Part shown: in pieces, positions 7,995-17,634 of the stretch
Position numbering within the stretch: position 1 is the stretch's first letter
Layout: every line of letters starts with the position of its first letter
NCBI RefSeq assembly: GCF_000317695.1
Contig: NC_019772.1
Coordinates: forward strand, 62,001 to 126,000
Direction of reading: 5' to 3'
Length of the DNA stretch: 64,000 nucleotides
Source of the DNA: Anabaena cylindrica PCC 7122
GTDB lineage: Bacteria > Cyanobacteriota > Cyanobacteriia > Cyanobacteriales > Nostocaceae
Made by a program: the position numbers and the translations under genes
The notes under the pieces: model-generated
Seen by the model: the letters and a program-made list of their open reading frames with translations, nothing else
The model's database searches: none
Told to the model about the DNA's origin: nothing

Positions 7995-8720
7995 TTAACG
8001 TCGTTGCTGAGGATTGAACTCAACCATTCTGATAATTTGCAACCCAGACGAGCGCATTTCATAAATTTTCTGCTCTACCAGCGGGGCATTTTTTCCTAAC
8101 GGAGAGCGAGGAATTTCCACTGCTTGGACAGTAAATGTGCGGTTGAAAGAAATACGCTCATCTCTGCCAGTAGTGCGGTCAACTAAAATGCGGGTAGCAA
8201 CCATGTCTATTTCCCATTCCCCTAGTCGTACTGCTCTTGGTTCTGAAAGATAGGAAATAATAGTTGTACTGCGAAGCTGTCCTGTGAAAACCCCGGTCGG
8301 AACTAATTCAGCAATCTTCGGTAAAGAAGCTTGGGCGAATTTTGGTTCTAGCAACAGGGAAGCAAACCAAGTATTAGTAGGGATACGCCCATTTTTACCA
8401 ACTTGAATACCTTGATCCGATTGATTAGTAGCAGTGAGTTTGTCGTCCCAGTTAAATGTGAGAATCGTCCAGTCACTAACAACCTTTTGAATAACTGCTG
8501 CATAGCGCCAGTTGCGCTCTTGCTCAGAAACGTAAATTGTTTCACCGTTTACCAATTGAGCAAAGGTTGTTTTGCGTTCAGCAATTTTATTAATTTTGAA
8601 AGCAGTGAACAATGTTAATAATAGAATTAGCCCGTTAAATGCAGTCAAGCATAAAAAACACAGAGCTAATAAGTTTTTTGATTCTGGCAGCAGCGGTGCT
8701 TGAATTCGTTTGATTTCCAT
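7995..8720 (-). CDS. type IV secretion VirB8/TraE-like inner-membrane protein
   Basis: 241 residues: a short cytoplasmic tail, one membrane helix at about 16-42 (LLALCFLCLTAFNGLILLLTLF) and a periplasmic alpha/beta domain. The pattern RNWRYAAVIQKVVSDWTILTFNW, a central WFASLLL, and a late EWEIDMVATRILVDRTTGRDERISFNRTFTVQAVEI strand pair fits VirB8/TraE-type assembly factors, including the conserved late beta hairpin. It sits just upstream of the VirB10-like gene as in other clusters. Assignment rests on topology, strand pattern and position. Confidence 0.65.
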   Translation of the reverse strand: MEIKRIQAPLLPESKNLLALCFLCLTAFNGLILLLTLFTAFKINKIAERKTTFAQLVNGETIYVSEQERNWRYAAVIQKVVSDWTILTFNWDDKLTATNQSDQGIQVGKNGRIPTNTWFASLLLEPKFAQASLPKIAELVPTGVFTGQLRSTTIISYLSEPRAVRLGEWEIDMVATRILVDRTTGRDERISFNRTFTVQAVEIPRSPLGKNAPLVEQKIYEMRSSGLQIIRMVEFNPQQRR

Positions 8721-8830
8721 AGCTAGATTCAGTCAGATTGAATTTCTGATAGCTTGCATGGCGTAGCCATAGTGACCAAGTAATGAAAATACTGTTAATA
8801 ATTGAACTCAACTCAATTATTGATGTTTTC

Positions 8831-8962
8831 AATTAAGGGAACTCCAGAAAATAAATTATCCAATTTTACTGTTTCAAAACGACTGTCCCTCCCCCTGCTC
8901 CCCGCTCCCTGCCCCCTGCCTTAAACACGATTGGATATTTTTTTAGTTGGAAGTCCCTAATT
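8831..8962. repeat. MITE-like repeat with GGGAACTCC ends (copy 1)
   Basis: The element starts AATTAAGGGAACTCC and ends with GGAAGTCCCTAATT, an imperfect inverted repeat; its centre is a pyrimidine-rich CCTGCTCCC tract. A relative with the same ends and the same kind of centre lies at 55206-55308. It fills the gap between the VirB8-like and VirB6-like genes. Confidence 0.6.
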
Positions 8963-8966
8963 AGAA

Positions 8967-10082
8967 TCACCCCCTGCGGAGCAAAGCAACGCTAGTTGCA
9001 GTACCAATAGCACTACTAAAGATATCAACAAAGCCTTTGACGTTGGCAGAAATACCGTTATAAATTGCCATTCCTCCACCTCCCGCTATCAATACCGCTA
9101 AAATTGGTGCAAAGATACTTAGGAAAAACATGAATGCGACATCAGATGCTAATGCTGCACCTGATTTGACCAAGACAACGGCTGTTAGACCTACTAAAAT
9201 GTTGTATCCCAGTTGGACACCAAATAGAGAAATAAACCCAGTTAACCATGCCCAAATAGGACGACCTTGCAATGGTAAAAGTGATAAACCAACAGCAATA
9301 GGTGCAAATAAAGCAGTTAGTAATAATGCTGCTTCTAAAATGTTGACAAATCCCCATTGTAGGGCATAAAGAATTAAGCGAATAATGGGAATAGCCGTAT
9401 CTCGAAATACACTACCTGGGTCATTGACAAATTGAATAGTAGTACCAATTTGACCAGGCAATGTGCGATTCCAAAGGAATTGAGCAAAATCTTTGAGTGG
9501 TTGAAGTGGAGATTCGGCTTTCTCTTCAGCTGCGGTAATAATAGCTTCGGCTTGTTCTCGTTTTGAATCCCAGCATTCAATTAACTCCTCTCCAACTTGT
9601 CCCTGACATTCACTGTAAAGATTTTCTAATTGTTGTCTAGCAATACTACTAATAGTAACATTAGTAATCGCCGACTTGAAAGTTAATTCACTAACTTGAA
9701 TTTTCAGCACATTTTGCACTTGGCTATAAGCAAAGCCTCGGATAAAAAAAATAGTTTTAGCTAGGAAATTACCATTACTACCAAGAAATATCATAATTAC
9801 AAGTGGCCAAACAAAGATAGCTGCTAATTCTGACCAAGATTGTTTCTCAATAATTTCCTTGCCTGTTGTTAGTGCCACAAATAAAATACTAGCTGCTCCC
9901 AAGGTGATACCTAAATCAACTAAGCCGTACCATAAAATAGATGAAGGATCTAAGGTAACTTGCCAAACTAAATTCCAAGATTCAACGGTGGCACGAGATA
10001 GTTCTAAGGCACTGGAGACAATATCTAAAGCTTGAGATTCTCCGCCAGTAGCTGGAAGTGATTGAGCAATTAGGTATATCAT
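8967..10082 (-). CDS. type IV secretion VirB6/TrbL-like membrane protein
   Basis: 371 residues with several hydrophobic segments (about 50-75, 87-107, 225-262, 270-295, 315-340) and a long polar loop between about 130 and 215. Small-residue-rich helices such as LTALFAPIAVGLSLLPL and FFLSIFAPILAVLIAGGGGMAIYNG are typical of VirB6/TrbL channel proteins. It would form part of the inner-membrane path for DNA or pilus substrate. It lies between the VirB5-like and VirB8-like genes. The family is very divergent; topology and context carry the call. Confidence 0.65.
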   Translation of the reverse strand: MIYLIAQSLPATGGESQALDIVSSALELSRATVESWNLVWQVTLDPSSILWYGLVDLGITLGAASILFVALTTGKEIIEKQSWSELAAIFVWPLVIMIFLGSNGNFLAKTIFFIRGFAYSQVQNVLKIQVSELTFKSAITNVTISSIARQQLENLYSECQGQVGEELIECWDSKREQAEAIITAAEEKAESPLQPLKDFAQFLWNRTLPGQIGTTIQFVNDPGSVFRDTAIPIIRLILYALQWGFVNILEAALLLTALFAPIAVGLSLLPLQGRPIWAWLTGFISLFGVQLGYNILVGLTAVVLVKSGAALASDVAFMFFLSIFAPILAVLIAGGGGMAIYNGISANVKGFVDIFSSAIGTATSVALLRRG

Positions 10083-10125
10083 ATTAATTACCAGCTTTGA
10101 AAACTAAAAATGACTAAATAATTAC

Positions 10126-10282
10126 TAATTCGTAATTCATAATTCGTAATTAAAGAGGGTACAAGCCCCCACTAAATCAAAGATTTAGTGGTCTACAATC
10201 AGTGGTAGGTTCAAGCCTCCACTGATTGCAATTACGTAGGCGGTAGCCTGCCGGAGGCATTATTATCAATTACGAATTATTC
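10126..10282. repeat. structured intergenic repeat with AATTCGTAATT ends
   Basis: AATTCGTAATT-type sequence on the left (10128-10152) and AATTACGAATTA on the right (10268-10279) form an inverted pair. Inside are two good hairpins: ACTAAATC/GATTTAGT at 10171-10189 and AATCAGTGG/CCACTGATT at 10197-10227. It separates the VirB5-like and VirB6-like genes. Confidence 0.6.
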
Positions 10283-10318
10283 TGACGCAAACTTTTAACC
10301 ACAATAGGAAATTGAAAT

Positions 10319-11125
10319 TTACTGTTCGTCACCCAAAGTTACACCACCAGGCATCATTAGTAATCCAGCTTGTTGAGTCATGGCATTACCAGCAGCTATA
10401 CTTTTACGTCGGTCAGCAGTGTTAATAGCTGCTAGTTCTTTAGCAGTTTGAGTAAACAAAGTATTGTTTAAGGCACGGTCAATTCTTGCTTGCTGTGCTT
10501 CTTGAAATATTCGTTCATTGATTTGACTATTGAGTGCTGTTTGTTGAGACAAGTTTTGTAAAATTTGCTGGGTAACATCCAAGCTTTGAGACTCTTCACC
10601 TAAATTGACAATTGCTTGAGTGTCTTGTCGATTAGCTTCCTTAATTTGAGCCATTTGAGTTTGGGCTGTATCTCCTAAAGTTGCTTGATTAGCAATTTCA
10701 GTTACAACATTTCTAGTAGTATCCTTGCCGATATCCTGTCGAATACCGTAAGACCTTTGACCATTGGTTTTATTTTCCAAGATTTCCGATAATATTGCTC
10801 CAGGGCTTTTACTGGCTGAACCTCCCAAAATCTGATTCCACAATTTAGAAATATCGGGAATTTGGAATGCGCCAATTGTCGAATTAATCAAATCTGTTAT
10901 GGGATTGAACAAGTCTTGTTGGACAAAGTTTTTTACATCTCCTAGAAAATCATTAATTTGATTTTCAGTATTCTCTACAAAAATATTGCTACTGTTAACT
11001 TGATTGCTGTTTGCTGTATTGTTAGCTTGAGTATTAGCTAAAGCTGGTTTATTGATTGAGCTAATACTCAAAAATAATATCATGCTGATGAATTGAATCG
11101 AAAAGAATTTGAATTTCATAATCAA
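10319..11125 (-). CDS. exported VirB5/TrbJ-like protein of the transfer cluster
   Basis: 268 residues with a clear signal peptide (about 1-30, ending PALA before NTQAN). The mature part is helical and Gln/Asn/Ala-rich, with long amphipathic stretches (TLGDTAQTQMAQIKEANRQDTQAIVNL, ARIDRALNNTLFTQTAKELAAINTADRRKS). VirB5/TrbJ pilus-tip proteins share this exported, helical, Gln-rich character, and the gene lies between the VirB4-like and VirB6-like genes where virB5 is usual. No decisive motif exists, so this is inference from composition and position. Confidence 0.5.
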   Translation of the reverse strand: MIMKFKFFSIQFISMILFLSISSINKPALANTQANNTANSNQVNSSNIFVENTENQINDFLGDVKNFVQQDLFNPITDLINSTIGAFQIPDISKLWNQILGGSASKSPGAILSEILENKTNGQRSYGIRQDIGKDTTRNVVTEIANQATLGDTAQTQMAQIKEANRQDTQAIVNLGEESQSLDVTQQILQNLSQQTALNSQINERIFQEAQQARIDRALNNTLFTQTAKELAAINTADRRKSIAAGNAMTQQAGLLMMPGGVTLGDEQ

Positions 11126-11181
11126 ACTTCCTTCAGCTTGTGGAGAGCAAAAATTTGAGGCAAGGAAGGAAAACGACTTTG

Positions 11182-14100
11182 TTAACTAGCAATTAAAGGT
11201 CGATTTTCAGCCTGTTCATCAGAGTTAGATTGAGAATGAAATTGATTAGGTTGCACAGTAGATACATCCTGTCCAATATGTTGAAAACCTTTATTTTCCT
11301 TTAAAGCTGAAATATACGCATTCGCAAAGGCTCTAAGTCCTAACAGTCTACTTTTAGGGGTATTTGGATACTGTGCCATTACCCGTGTTCTTGCTTCTCG
11401 CTCATTTTGGTTATTAGCAACACTGGCCAACATCATTTCCCCTGGGTAAAAACGACTACGCCAAAATCTACCACCTGTTTCTACTAACCAACAGGAATAA
11501 AGGTCACTGATCCGGGGCAAAAATGCTTCCGTGGCATTTTGGCTAATGATATGAGCAGGATAACCCAGATAACGTTGAAAAGAAGTAACCCCTGTACTGG
11601 TAATACGTCCAGTAATTCGATAAGTCATGTTTTGCATGATTTGAGCGCCAGTTGAACACTCACAAATAGTGTCTGGGTCTTGAGATAGTAGCAATACAGC
11701 AATACCTTCTTTACGTCCTGTAGCACAAGTTTCTCCTATCACTTGAGCAAAACCATCTTTACGTAAAAGGACTGAAAGCTCATCACCAATAAACAAACTT
11801 TTGGGATGGGATAAAGCATTGCGGATACAGGCAGTATGGGCATTAATCGCCATCAAATACGCATCTTGTTCGTTAGTTAATCCACTCAGAGCAAAGAATT
11901 TAATCGCTGGTTCAGGAGAAAATGTACTCGGACGTGCGATCGCTTTCCCTAACCTCGACGCTAGTAATGCACTCACCTGATTTTGAATTTGATTAAGTGC
12001 TTGTCGGTCAATCTCTTCAAAAGACCTCAAATTCAGACGTTCTCTCGTACAAAACTTCATAAAATCTGGCAATGTGGGGATTTCCTGCCATTCTGCTGAA
12101 AGCCAACCCATCTCAAATGCACGGTTATAACGAGCAATCATATCTGCGTCTTTGAGAAACACATCCAAAGCTTTGACTAGCATTGCATCAACTCTTTGGG
12201 CTAAATGGGGATTTTCGACTTTACCCATAGAAATAGCTACCAAAGCCTTACGAATAAAGTCCTTCCAAGATTCCATCCGTCGTTCCCGTTCTGACTTGTC
12301 AAACCTACGTAAATCCGGCGGTTCTAGCAGATTACTACTACCACTAGAAATGTCATAATATGCACCTTGTTCACCCAGTAATTCAATCGCTGTTTTAAAA
12401 GTGCTGTTACCACCTGCTGAGATATCCATACCAACTACGGGAATATTGTTCACTAAGGCTTCTTGGGCAAATCGCCACCCTAAAACACTCTTGCCTGAGC
12501 CAGAAGTACCTGTAATTAAAGCCCGTCCAATTTGTTGATGAAACAAATCTACGTAAATGGGTTTACCACCACGACTAGTTAAAAACTCTACACCTTGCTG
12601 ATCAATATCTTTAGGAATGGTCAAAGGCATCAATCCAGCAATTGTCTGGGTATCAAGTGTTAAGCGGCGCTCACTCAAATTACCATCATGTAATAAGCGT
12701 TTGCAGGTGATAGGTAAAGTTTGTAACCATATTTCCCAAGCAATATTGCGTTCTCTCAGTACCTTGGCGGTTTCAAAACTGTTAGCCAGTAGATTGCAAG
12801 CATGAGTTAATTCCTCGGCACTATGACGGTATACTAAAAAGACTGGCGCACAATGTAGAGCTTTTGTACCTTCATACAACCGCCTTTGTGCTTCAAAAGA
12901 TTCTTCCTGCTTAATTTCTGCACCTATGTCACGCCCCTGTCCTTTAGTTATCGCTACGGTGCGGGCGACTTTAGACTGCTTTGCTTGACGGGCTAAATTG
13001 TCTTGAATTAAAAAGTCATTACCACGACTGATTTCCACCCATGCTTCTGTATCATGGACATAACTGGAAGACAGTATTTTCCATACCCATTTGAGTTGTT
13101 CTTGGGTATTTGTCCAACCCAGTGGCGGGTCTGTCATTGTCATTACACCGCAGACTTTACCCTTGCCTGTGAGATAAACTCGGTCATGATCTGAGCGATG
13201 TTCTGGACTTGCAGAGCGCCCTTGTGTACCTTCAATTAGTAAGGTGCAGATATGTTTGTCTGTGGTTACAGTTTCTGTGAGTTGTAGTCCTGTGGCTGTT
13301 TCTTCTAGGGTGATAACTTGGGGAATGGCAGGTGCAGCACCTTCATTAAATCTATTCCACAACCATTGCCATAAATCACCTGCGCTACAAGGTGTGACTT
13401 CTAAGCAAATTTTCGTATTTAGTAATACCTCCCATTGAATAAATCCCTGTTGAAAGCCTTGCAGTAATAGCTTTTTGAAGAATGTTTCTTGGTATATGCG
13501 TTTATTGCCTGTGATTGATTCTACTACCCAAGAGCCGAAATTACGGCATTTTTCAATCACAGCACCGACAAAATCTTTTTGCTGGGAACTACCTTGTTGA
13601 TCACTTGTCCAGGTACAAAAGGCTATTTGCTGCCATTGTTGGCGTGTACCTGCATTTTTCAATTCTTCTACTCGCAGTTGTTCATTGCGAATGAGAACAG
13701 AAATGGGTTTGAGGTGACAATCATTTGCCAAAACATTGAGTTGGGTTTGGCGTTGGGTATCATCACTGTAGCAGCCTGTACAAAAAGTGATGCGTTCTCC
13801 AATTGGTAAATCTTTCATCCCCTCTTCAATAGCATGAGCAAATTCACTAACTTCACTTTCATGTAAGATGTTGTGCAGTCCAGCAATCTGAAAACCAAAT
13901 ACTAGTTGATATTGCGATTGTCCTTGTTCTAATAATAAGGCGGCAACTTGTCGATCATCCTTTTTAATTTCTGCAATACAGCAGATATTGACTTCATTTT
14001 GGAAGGGCATAAATCTACTTTTACCTCCATACTGATTTGGTACAATTAGGGGTTTATTTCGGATGTTGATTTGTGAGTCACTGTAGCGACGACGTACCCA

Positions 14101-14418
14101 AGGAGGACGGTTTTCTGGTAATGGGGAAATGTAAATATTGTTGCAGTTATACCATTCATTTCCGGGTGGTTTACGCCATCTATCTAGAAATTGATGGGGT
14201 TGGTTGCCGGTTAATATCCACCAACTGACAATTAGCCAGAATGATGTGGCGAAAAACCAACCCATTCCTAAGCTGAGTAACCCATTAGTAATGATATAAG
14301 CAACTATGATGATGGCAATCCAAGGGACAAGTTGCTCTGCTGGTATTGGACCAATGCTGGCTTGTTTACCTAAAATCTGATTAACTTTGATAAATTCGTT
14401 ACGTGGATTATTTTCCAT
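11182..14418 (-). CDS. VirB3-VirB4-like fusion, type IV secretion ATPase
   Basis: 1078 residues. The first 110 or so carry two membrane helices (about 25-70, IPAEQLVPWIAIIIVAYIIT, then GMGWFFATSFWLIVSWWIL) followed by a basic segment, as in VirB3/TraL/PrgI-type proteins. The rest is a VirB4/TraC ATPase with Walker A ITGTSGSGKS at about 632-642 and Walker B SLFIGDELS at about 870-878. Late motifs are LLLSQDP and GRITSTGVTSFQRYLG. It would energise pilus assembly and substrate transfer at the inner membrane. It is the largest gene of the cluster. VirB3-VirB4 fusions are known in other secretion systems. VirB4 is secure, the VirB3 part probable. Confidence 0.85.
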   Translation of the reverse strand: MENNPRNEFIKVNQILGKQASIGPIPAEQLVPWIAIIIVAYIITNGLLSLGMGWFFATSFWLIVSWWILTGNQPHQFLDRWRKPPGNEWYNCNNIYISPLPENRPPWVRRRYSDSQINIRNKPLIVPNQYGGKSRFMPFQNEVNICCIAEIKKDDRQVAALLLEQGQSQYQLVFGFQIAGLHNILHESEVSEFAHAIEEGMKDLPIGERITFCTGCYSDDTQRQTQLNVLANDCHLKPISVLIRNEQLRVEELKNAGTRQQWQQIAFCTWTSDQQGSSQQKDFVGAVIEKCRNFGSWVVESITGNKRIYQETFFKKLLLQGFQQGFIQWEVLLNTKICLEVTPCSAGDLWQWLWNRFNEGAAPAIPQVITLEETATGLQLTETVTTDKHICTLLIEGTQGRSASPEHRSDHDRVYLTGKGKVCGVMTMTDPPLGWTNTQEQLKWVWKILSSSYVHDTEAWVEISRGNDFLIQDNLARQAKQSKVARTVAITKGQGRDIGAEIKQEESFEAQRRLYEGTKALHCAPVFLVYRHSAEELTHACNLLANSFETAKVLRERNIAWEIWLQTLPITCKRLLHDGNLSERRLTLDTQTIAGLMPLTIPKDIDQQGVEFLTSRGGKPIYVDLFHQQIGRALITGTSGSGKSVLGWRFAQEALVNNIPVVGMDISAGGNSTFKTAIELLGEQGAYYDISSGSSNLLEPPDLRRFDKSERERRMESWKDFIRKALVAISMGKVENPHLAQRVDAMLVKALDVFLKDADMIARYNRAFEMGWLSAEWQEIPTLPDFMKFCTRERLNLRSFEEIDRQALNQIQNQVSALLASRLGKAIARPSTFSPEPAIKFFALSGLTNEQDAYLMAINAHTACIRNALSHPKSLFIGDELSVLLRKDGFAQVIGETCATGRKEGIAVLLLSQDPDTICECSTGAQIMQNMTYRITGRITSTGVTSFQRYLGYPAHIISQNATEAFLPRISDLYSCWLVETGGRFWRSRFYPGEMMLASVANNQNEREARTRVMAQYPNTPKSRLLGLRAFANAYISALKENKGFQHIGQDVSTVQPNQFHSQSNSDEQAENRPLIAS

Positions 14419-14677
14419 AACTGATGATAATTTTCAATTAACACAGATACAGGTTTCAGGAGGCAGGAGGACGAAGGCAGTTTTGCTGGAGGAACCCACC
14501 CTTAAAAGAATGGGATTGAGGTAAGGACACTTTATACCTGGCGCTACGCGTCTCGGTATAATTCCTTTTTAAAACTCGGCTTTAGACCCAGAAAAGACAG
14601 TTTTTATTGATACTTCCACCTCCTGCCCTCTGCCTCCTAACTCCTGCCTTTTTACTTTTAAAATTAGCTGCTGTACC
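14419..14677. other. intergenic region with purine/pyrimidine-rich repeats
   Basis: No gene seen. It contains AGGAGGCAGGAGGACGAAGG (from 14458), a small inverted motif near 14535-14570 (TATACCTGGCGC...CGGTATAATTCC) and CTCCTGCCCTCTGCCTCCTA near 14622. These low-complexity tracts recur elsewhere in the window. Confidence 0.4.
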
Positions 14678-15301
14678 TTACACACCTCCTCCTGTACCAT
14701 TGCCAATAAATATAAAAGTGATTACATCTATGGCAATGACAATTGCAAAAGCTAAACCAACTTGAGTCACAATTGGCCGCCAATCATTACCTTGTTGTGC
14801 TTGGTTATAGGCAAATAAAGAAGCAGCAGCAACCAGCAGTAAGAATGCACCTCTAATTAGGTTAAATGTTAAACCAACAACGTTGGCATCCAATGTGTTA
14901 GTACCACCTCCTGCTTGTGAACTTTGTTGGGCTAAAGTGACAAAAAACTGTTCTAATCCACTTAAAAAAATGGCATGGGCTGGAGTTGCAAAAGTGTCGA
15001 GTACAGCGGTGACAGCGATAATGGCAGTAACGAGATGCCAAAAGCGAATTTTTCTGCCTAAATAATGTTCTAAAATTGGTACTGTGCGGATTACGTACTC
15101 CATACTCAAGAAAATAATGCTGGCACATCCCAAAATAGTCATAAATATGGGTTTAGTCGCCAACAAATAAATTCCCATCGCCAGAGCTATGACAATAAAA
15201 ATTAAGTCGGTGCGGTTAATTTTCTGGTTTTTCCAGTTGGTGGCAACTTTGGCAGATGGCAGCAGTTTAAACTGAGAATTGGGAGATTTTGGGTGATTCA
15301 T
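14678..15301 (-). CDS. VirB2-like prepilin/membrane protein
   Basis: Taken from the ATG at 15301 (MNHPKSPNSQF), since the 36 residues from the ATG at 15409 are basic and look non-conserved. About 207 residues with hydrophobic segments near 30-50, 53-72, 87-105, then a signal-peptidase-like ATPAHA site. The part after it (about 97 residues) has two long hydrophobic helices and a glycine-rich end (GNGTGGGV), which is how mature VirB2/TraA pilins look. It lies directly upstream of the VirB3-VirB4 gene, the usual place for virB2. The extra membrane segments before the cleavage site are unusual for a pilin. Moderate confidence. Confidence 0.55.
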   Translation of the reverse strand: MNHPKSPNSQFKLLPSAKVATNWKNQKINRTDLIFIVIALAMGIYLLATKPIFMTILGCASIIFLSMEYVIRTVPILEHYLGRKIRFWHLVTAIIAVTAVLDTFATPAHAIFLSGLEQFFVTLAQQSSQAGGGTNTLDANVVGLTFNLIRGAFLLLVAAASLFAYNQAQQGNDWRPIVTQVGLAFAIVIAIDVITFIFIGNGTGGGV

Positions 15302-15495
15302 CTTTCTTTTCTCGGTAAAATTTAACTGATTCAACAATTCTTTTACGCTCAGAATAAAAACTTGTCTTTTGAGACTCGAAGCGCAAGAAATAATGCGCCC
15401 TTGTTTCAAACTCCTACATTCATGTATGGAATTTTCTCCTCCGCCCCCTGCACCTTGCCCCTTGTCCTCTGCTTTGACGGATGTATTCTGCTGAA

Positions 15496-17634
15496 CTAAA
15501 TTTGCATTTCTGATTTGTTAGCTTTGGTTTTACTTTTGTTTTTCTGTTGTTTGGCGGTATCTTGATCAGCTTGTTGAGAACGAGTTGATTGCTGATTGTC
15601 TAGTAATGCTTCCATTTCTCGGAGAGGGATACTGCATTGCCTAATTTCAGGGGGTTCTCCTGGTACTAAAACAGCATCAAGCACTAGTTCATTGTGACGA
15701 TTGGGGTTAAATCCTTGCAGTAGCTGTGTCTGTTTTTCATTAGGCAGTTGCACCACTTCAAAGTCGTACTTGGCTTTACCTTTTTCAGCCCAGGTAAATA
15801 TTGGTTTATCATCACCGTTAAATTTGTGGGGCAGTTGTGCTTGAAACTTTTGAATTAATGCCTGGGTGGTAGCTTTAAGAGCGTATTCTTCTTTTGACTG
15901 TGGCAGTTTGCAGATACCAATTTTTTCATCAGCCGTGAGATTATCTTGGGCTATCGCCCACTGTCCCTGAGTGCAAGTACCCGCAAAAAGTGTTTCCCCT
16001 TGGGTATTTTGTAGGGCAATAGCTACGTCCGCAGATATCCCTGTTTGCTCTGTTTGTTTACCCTGTTGTTTCACTTTTAAAGTTTTGTTACTGGAAATGG
16101 TAATATTTTCAGGAGTTTCGTCAAATAACTCACTGGCAACATCAGCAAATTCAACTAAAGCATTAGCACAAGCAATTTGTTGTTGTTGGGCTTGGCGTTT
16201 TGTCAGATGTCCTAAAACATCATTTTCTGGTTGGTTAGTAGAGTTAGATTGGATAGTTTCTTCTGTAGTTTCTGATGCAATTACAGAACTGTTTTGTTGT
16301 GCTGATATCTGCTTTTCTAAGCGACTAACTACCTTTTCTAAACGGTCAAGTCGCTTGGAGATAATTTGCAAGTAATCTTCAATTTGCTGGAGTTGTTCTG
16401 TAATGCTGGCATCTTGATCTAACTCAAAAGGTGGCGACTGATTATTGGGATCTAATTGAGAACTCAATTTGTCTACTTTAGAGCCGATTTTCATGGCCGC
16501 TACAGCCACTGGATTATCTGCTGTGGATGCTTCAGATACAACTTGAGAATTTGGGGAATTTAAAGAAGTCCGAGAATTTGAAGAAATTTGAGAATTTAAA
16601 GAAGTTCGAGAATTTGGAGAAATTTGAAAATTTGAAGAATTTGGTGAATTTATAGAGTCTTGAAATTCATATAAATCAGGTTTTATTTCCTGTAAGCGAC
16701 TGGTGAGGTTATCTACTCGGTCATTCTGTTTTTGTAGTTGTTTGAGAATGCGTTCTAGCCGCTTTTCATCAGCTTCGGCTGCTAGTTGTTCTAAAACTCC
16801 TTGTCCAACAGCAATTCCCAAAGTTGCTAATTGTCCTGCTAATCCTCCCAAATTTACCCCGTTTACTTCTCGTCCATTGGTGGCTGCTGTGGCACTTAAA
16901 CGGGAAGCTTCGTCTAGTGGTTCTTGGGATTTGGATTTTTTGGTAGCAGTTTTATTAGTTGGGATTTTATCTTGAGTTTTAGTTGGTGTTTTCGGCTGGG
17001 ACTTACTTTGGGGTTTAGTTACAGTTTTGGCTTGAGGTTTAGTTGAGGCTACACTAACACGACCCTGAGGTAATTCGTCTTCTTCATCTAAGTCGTCTGG
17101 GTCATCTAGTTCATTGTTGAAATCGTCGTTTAACAGGTCGTCTAGTTCGTCTTCAATATCATCTATTTCTTCGTTTTCCTCATCTAAATCGAGTAGGTCA
17201 TCTTTTAATTCATCATCTAAATCATCAAGTTCTGTTTCTGCAAAACCGCAGATTTCCGCAATGTTAGAAGGGGTAAAGTAGTTTTCGTCTTTGTTGGTAA
17301 TTCCTTCCAGGTTTTTAATCAGGTATTTACCACTGGTTCTGTGTCCAGGGTCACTGGTGAGGTAGAAGCGATAGCCTCTAATCTCGTCATCATCGTCTCC
17401 TCCTACGCAGAGTTCTACGGTTATGGGGGCTTTACCTGATTCCTGGCTGTAATTTTCTACACACTCTTTAAAGTCTTCGTGGGACTGGATAGAATCGTTC
17501 TGAATTGAGGATGCTATCGCTTTATCGAGTGTGTTTTCTATATGGCGGAGTTTACGGCGGTCTGTCAGGTTTTCCCAGGTGCGATTTTGAGAGCTTTGTT
17601 GTCGCTTCGGTTTTGTCAGCGTTTTTGTAGCCAT
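15496..17634 (-). CDS. large acidic/coiled-coil protein of the transfer cluster, unknown function
   Basis: 712 residues. About 10-110 form a globular region (VELCVGGDDDDEIRGYRFYLTSDPGHRTSGKYLI). About 125-185 are almost all Asp/Glu/Leu, then a Lys/Thr/Pro-rich linker. About 255-300 hold a Gly/Ala-rich segment and a coiled coil, 315-350 a degenerate Asn/Ser repeat, 375-440 another coiled coil, and 470-690 a C-terminal domain ending in a Lys-rich tail. No enzyme motif is visible. It lies upstream of the VirB2-like gene with the same orientation, so it probably belongs to the transfer system, perhaps as an accessory or relaxosome protein. Function unknown. Confidence 0.55.
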   Translation of the reverse strand: MATKTLTKPKRQQSSQNRTWENLTDRRKLRHIENTLDKAIASSIQNDSIQSHEDFKECVENYSQESGKAPITVELCVGGDDDDEIRGYRFYLTSDPGHRTSGKYLIKNLEGITNKDENYFTPSNIAEICGFAETELDDLDDELKDDLLDLDEENEEIDDIEDELDDLLNDDFNNELDDPDDLDEEDELPQGRVSVASTKPQAKTVTKPQSKSQPKTPTKTQDKIPTNKTATKKSKSQEPLDEASRLSATAATNGREVNGVNLGGLAGQLATLGIAVGQGVLEQLAAEADEKRLERILKQLQKQNDRVDNLTSRLQEIKPDLYEFQDSINSPNSSNFQISPNSRTSLNSQISSNSRTSLNSPNSQVVSEASTADNPVAVAAMKIGSKVDKLSSQLDPNNQSPPFELDQDASITEQLQQIEDYLQIISKRLDRLEKVVSRLEKQISAQQNSSVIASETTEETIQSNSTNQPENDVLGHLTKRQAQQQQIACANALVEFADVASELFDETPENITISSNKTLKVKQQGKQTEQTGISADVAIALQNTQGETLFAGTCTQGQWAIAQDNLTADEKIGICKLPQSKEEYALKATTQALIQKFQAQLPHKFNGDDKPIFTWAEKGKAKYDFEVVQLPNEKQTQLLQGFNPNRHNELVLDAVLVPGEPPEIRQCSIPLREMEALLDNQQSTRSQQADQDTAKQQKNKSKTKANKSEMQI

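Noticed and set aside
16560..16650. Tandem repeat GAATTTGAAGAA as a separate element
   Set aside because: It lies inside the coding frame of the 712-residue protein and encodes its Asn/Ser repeat, so it is described with that gene.
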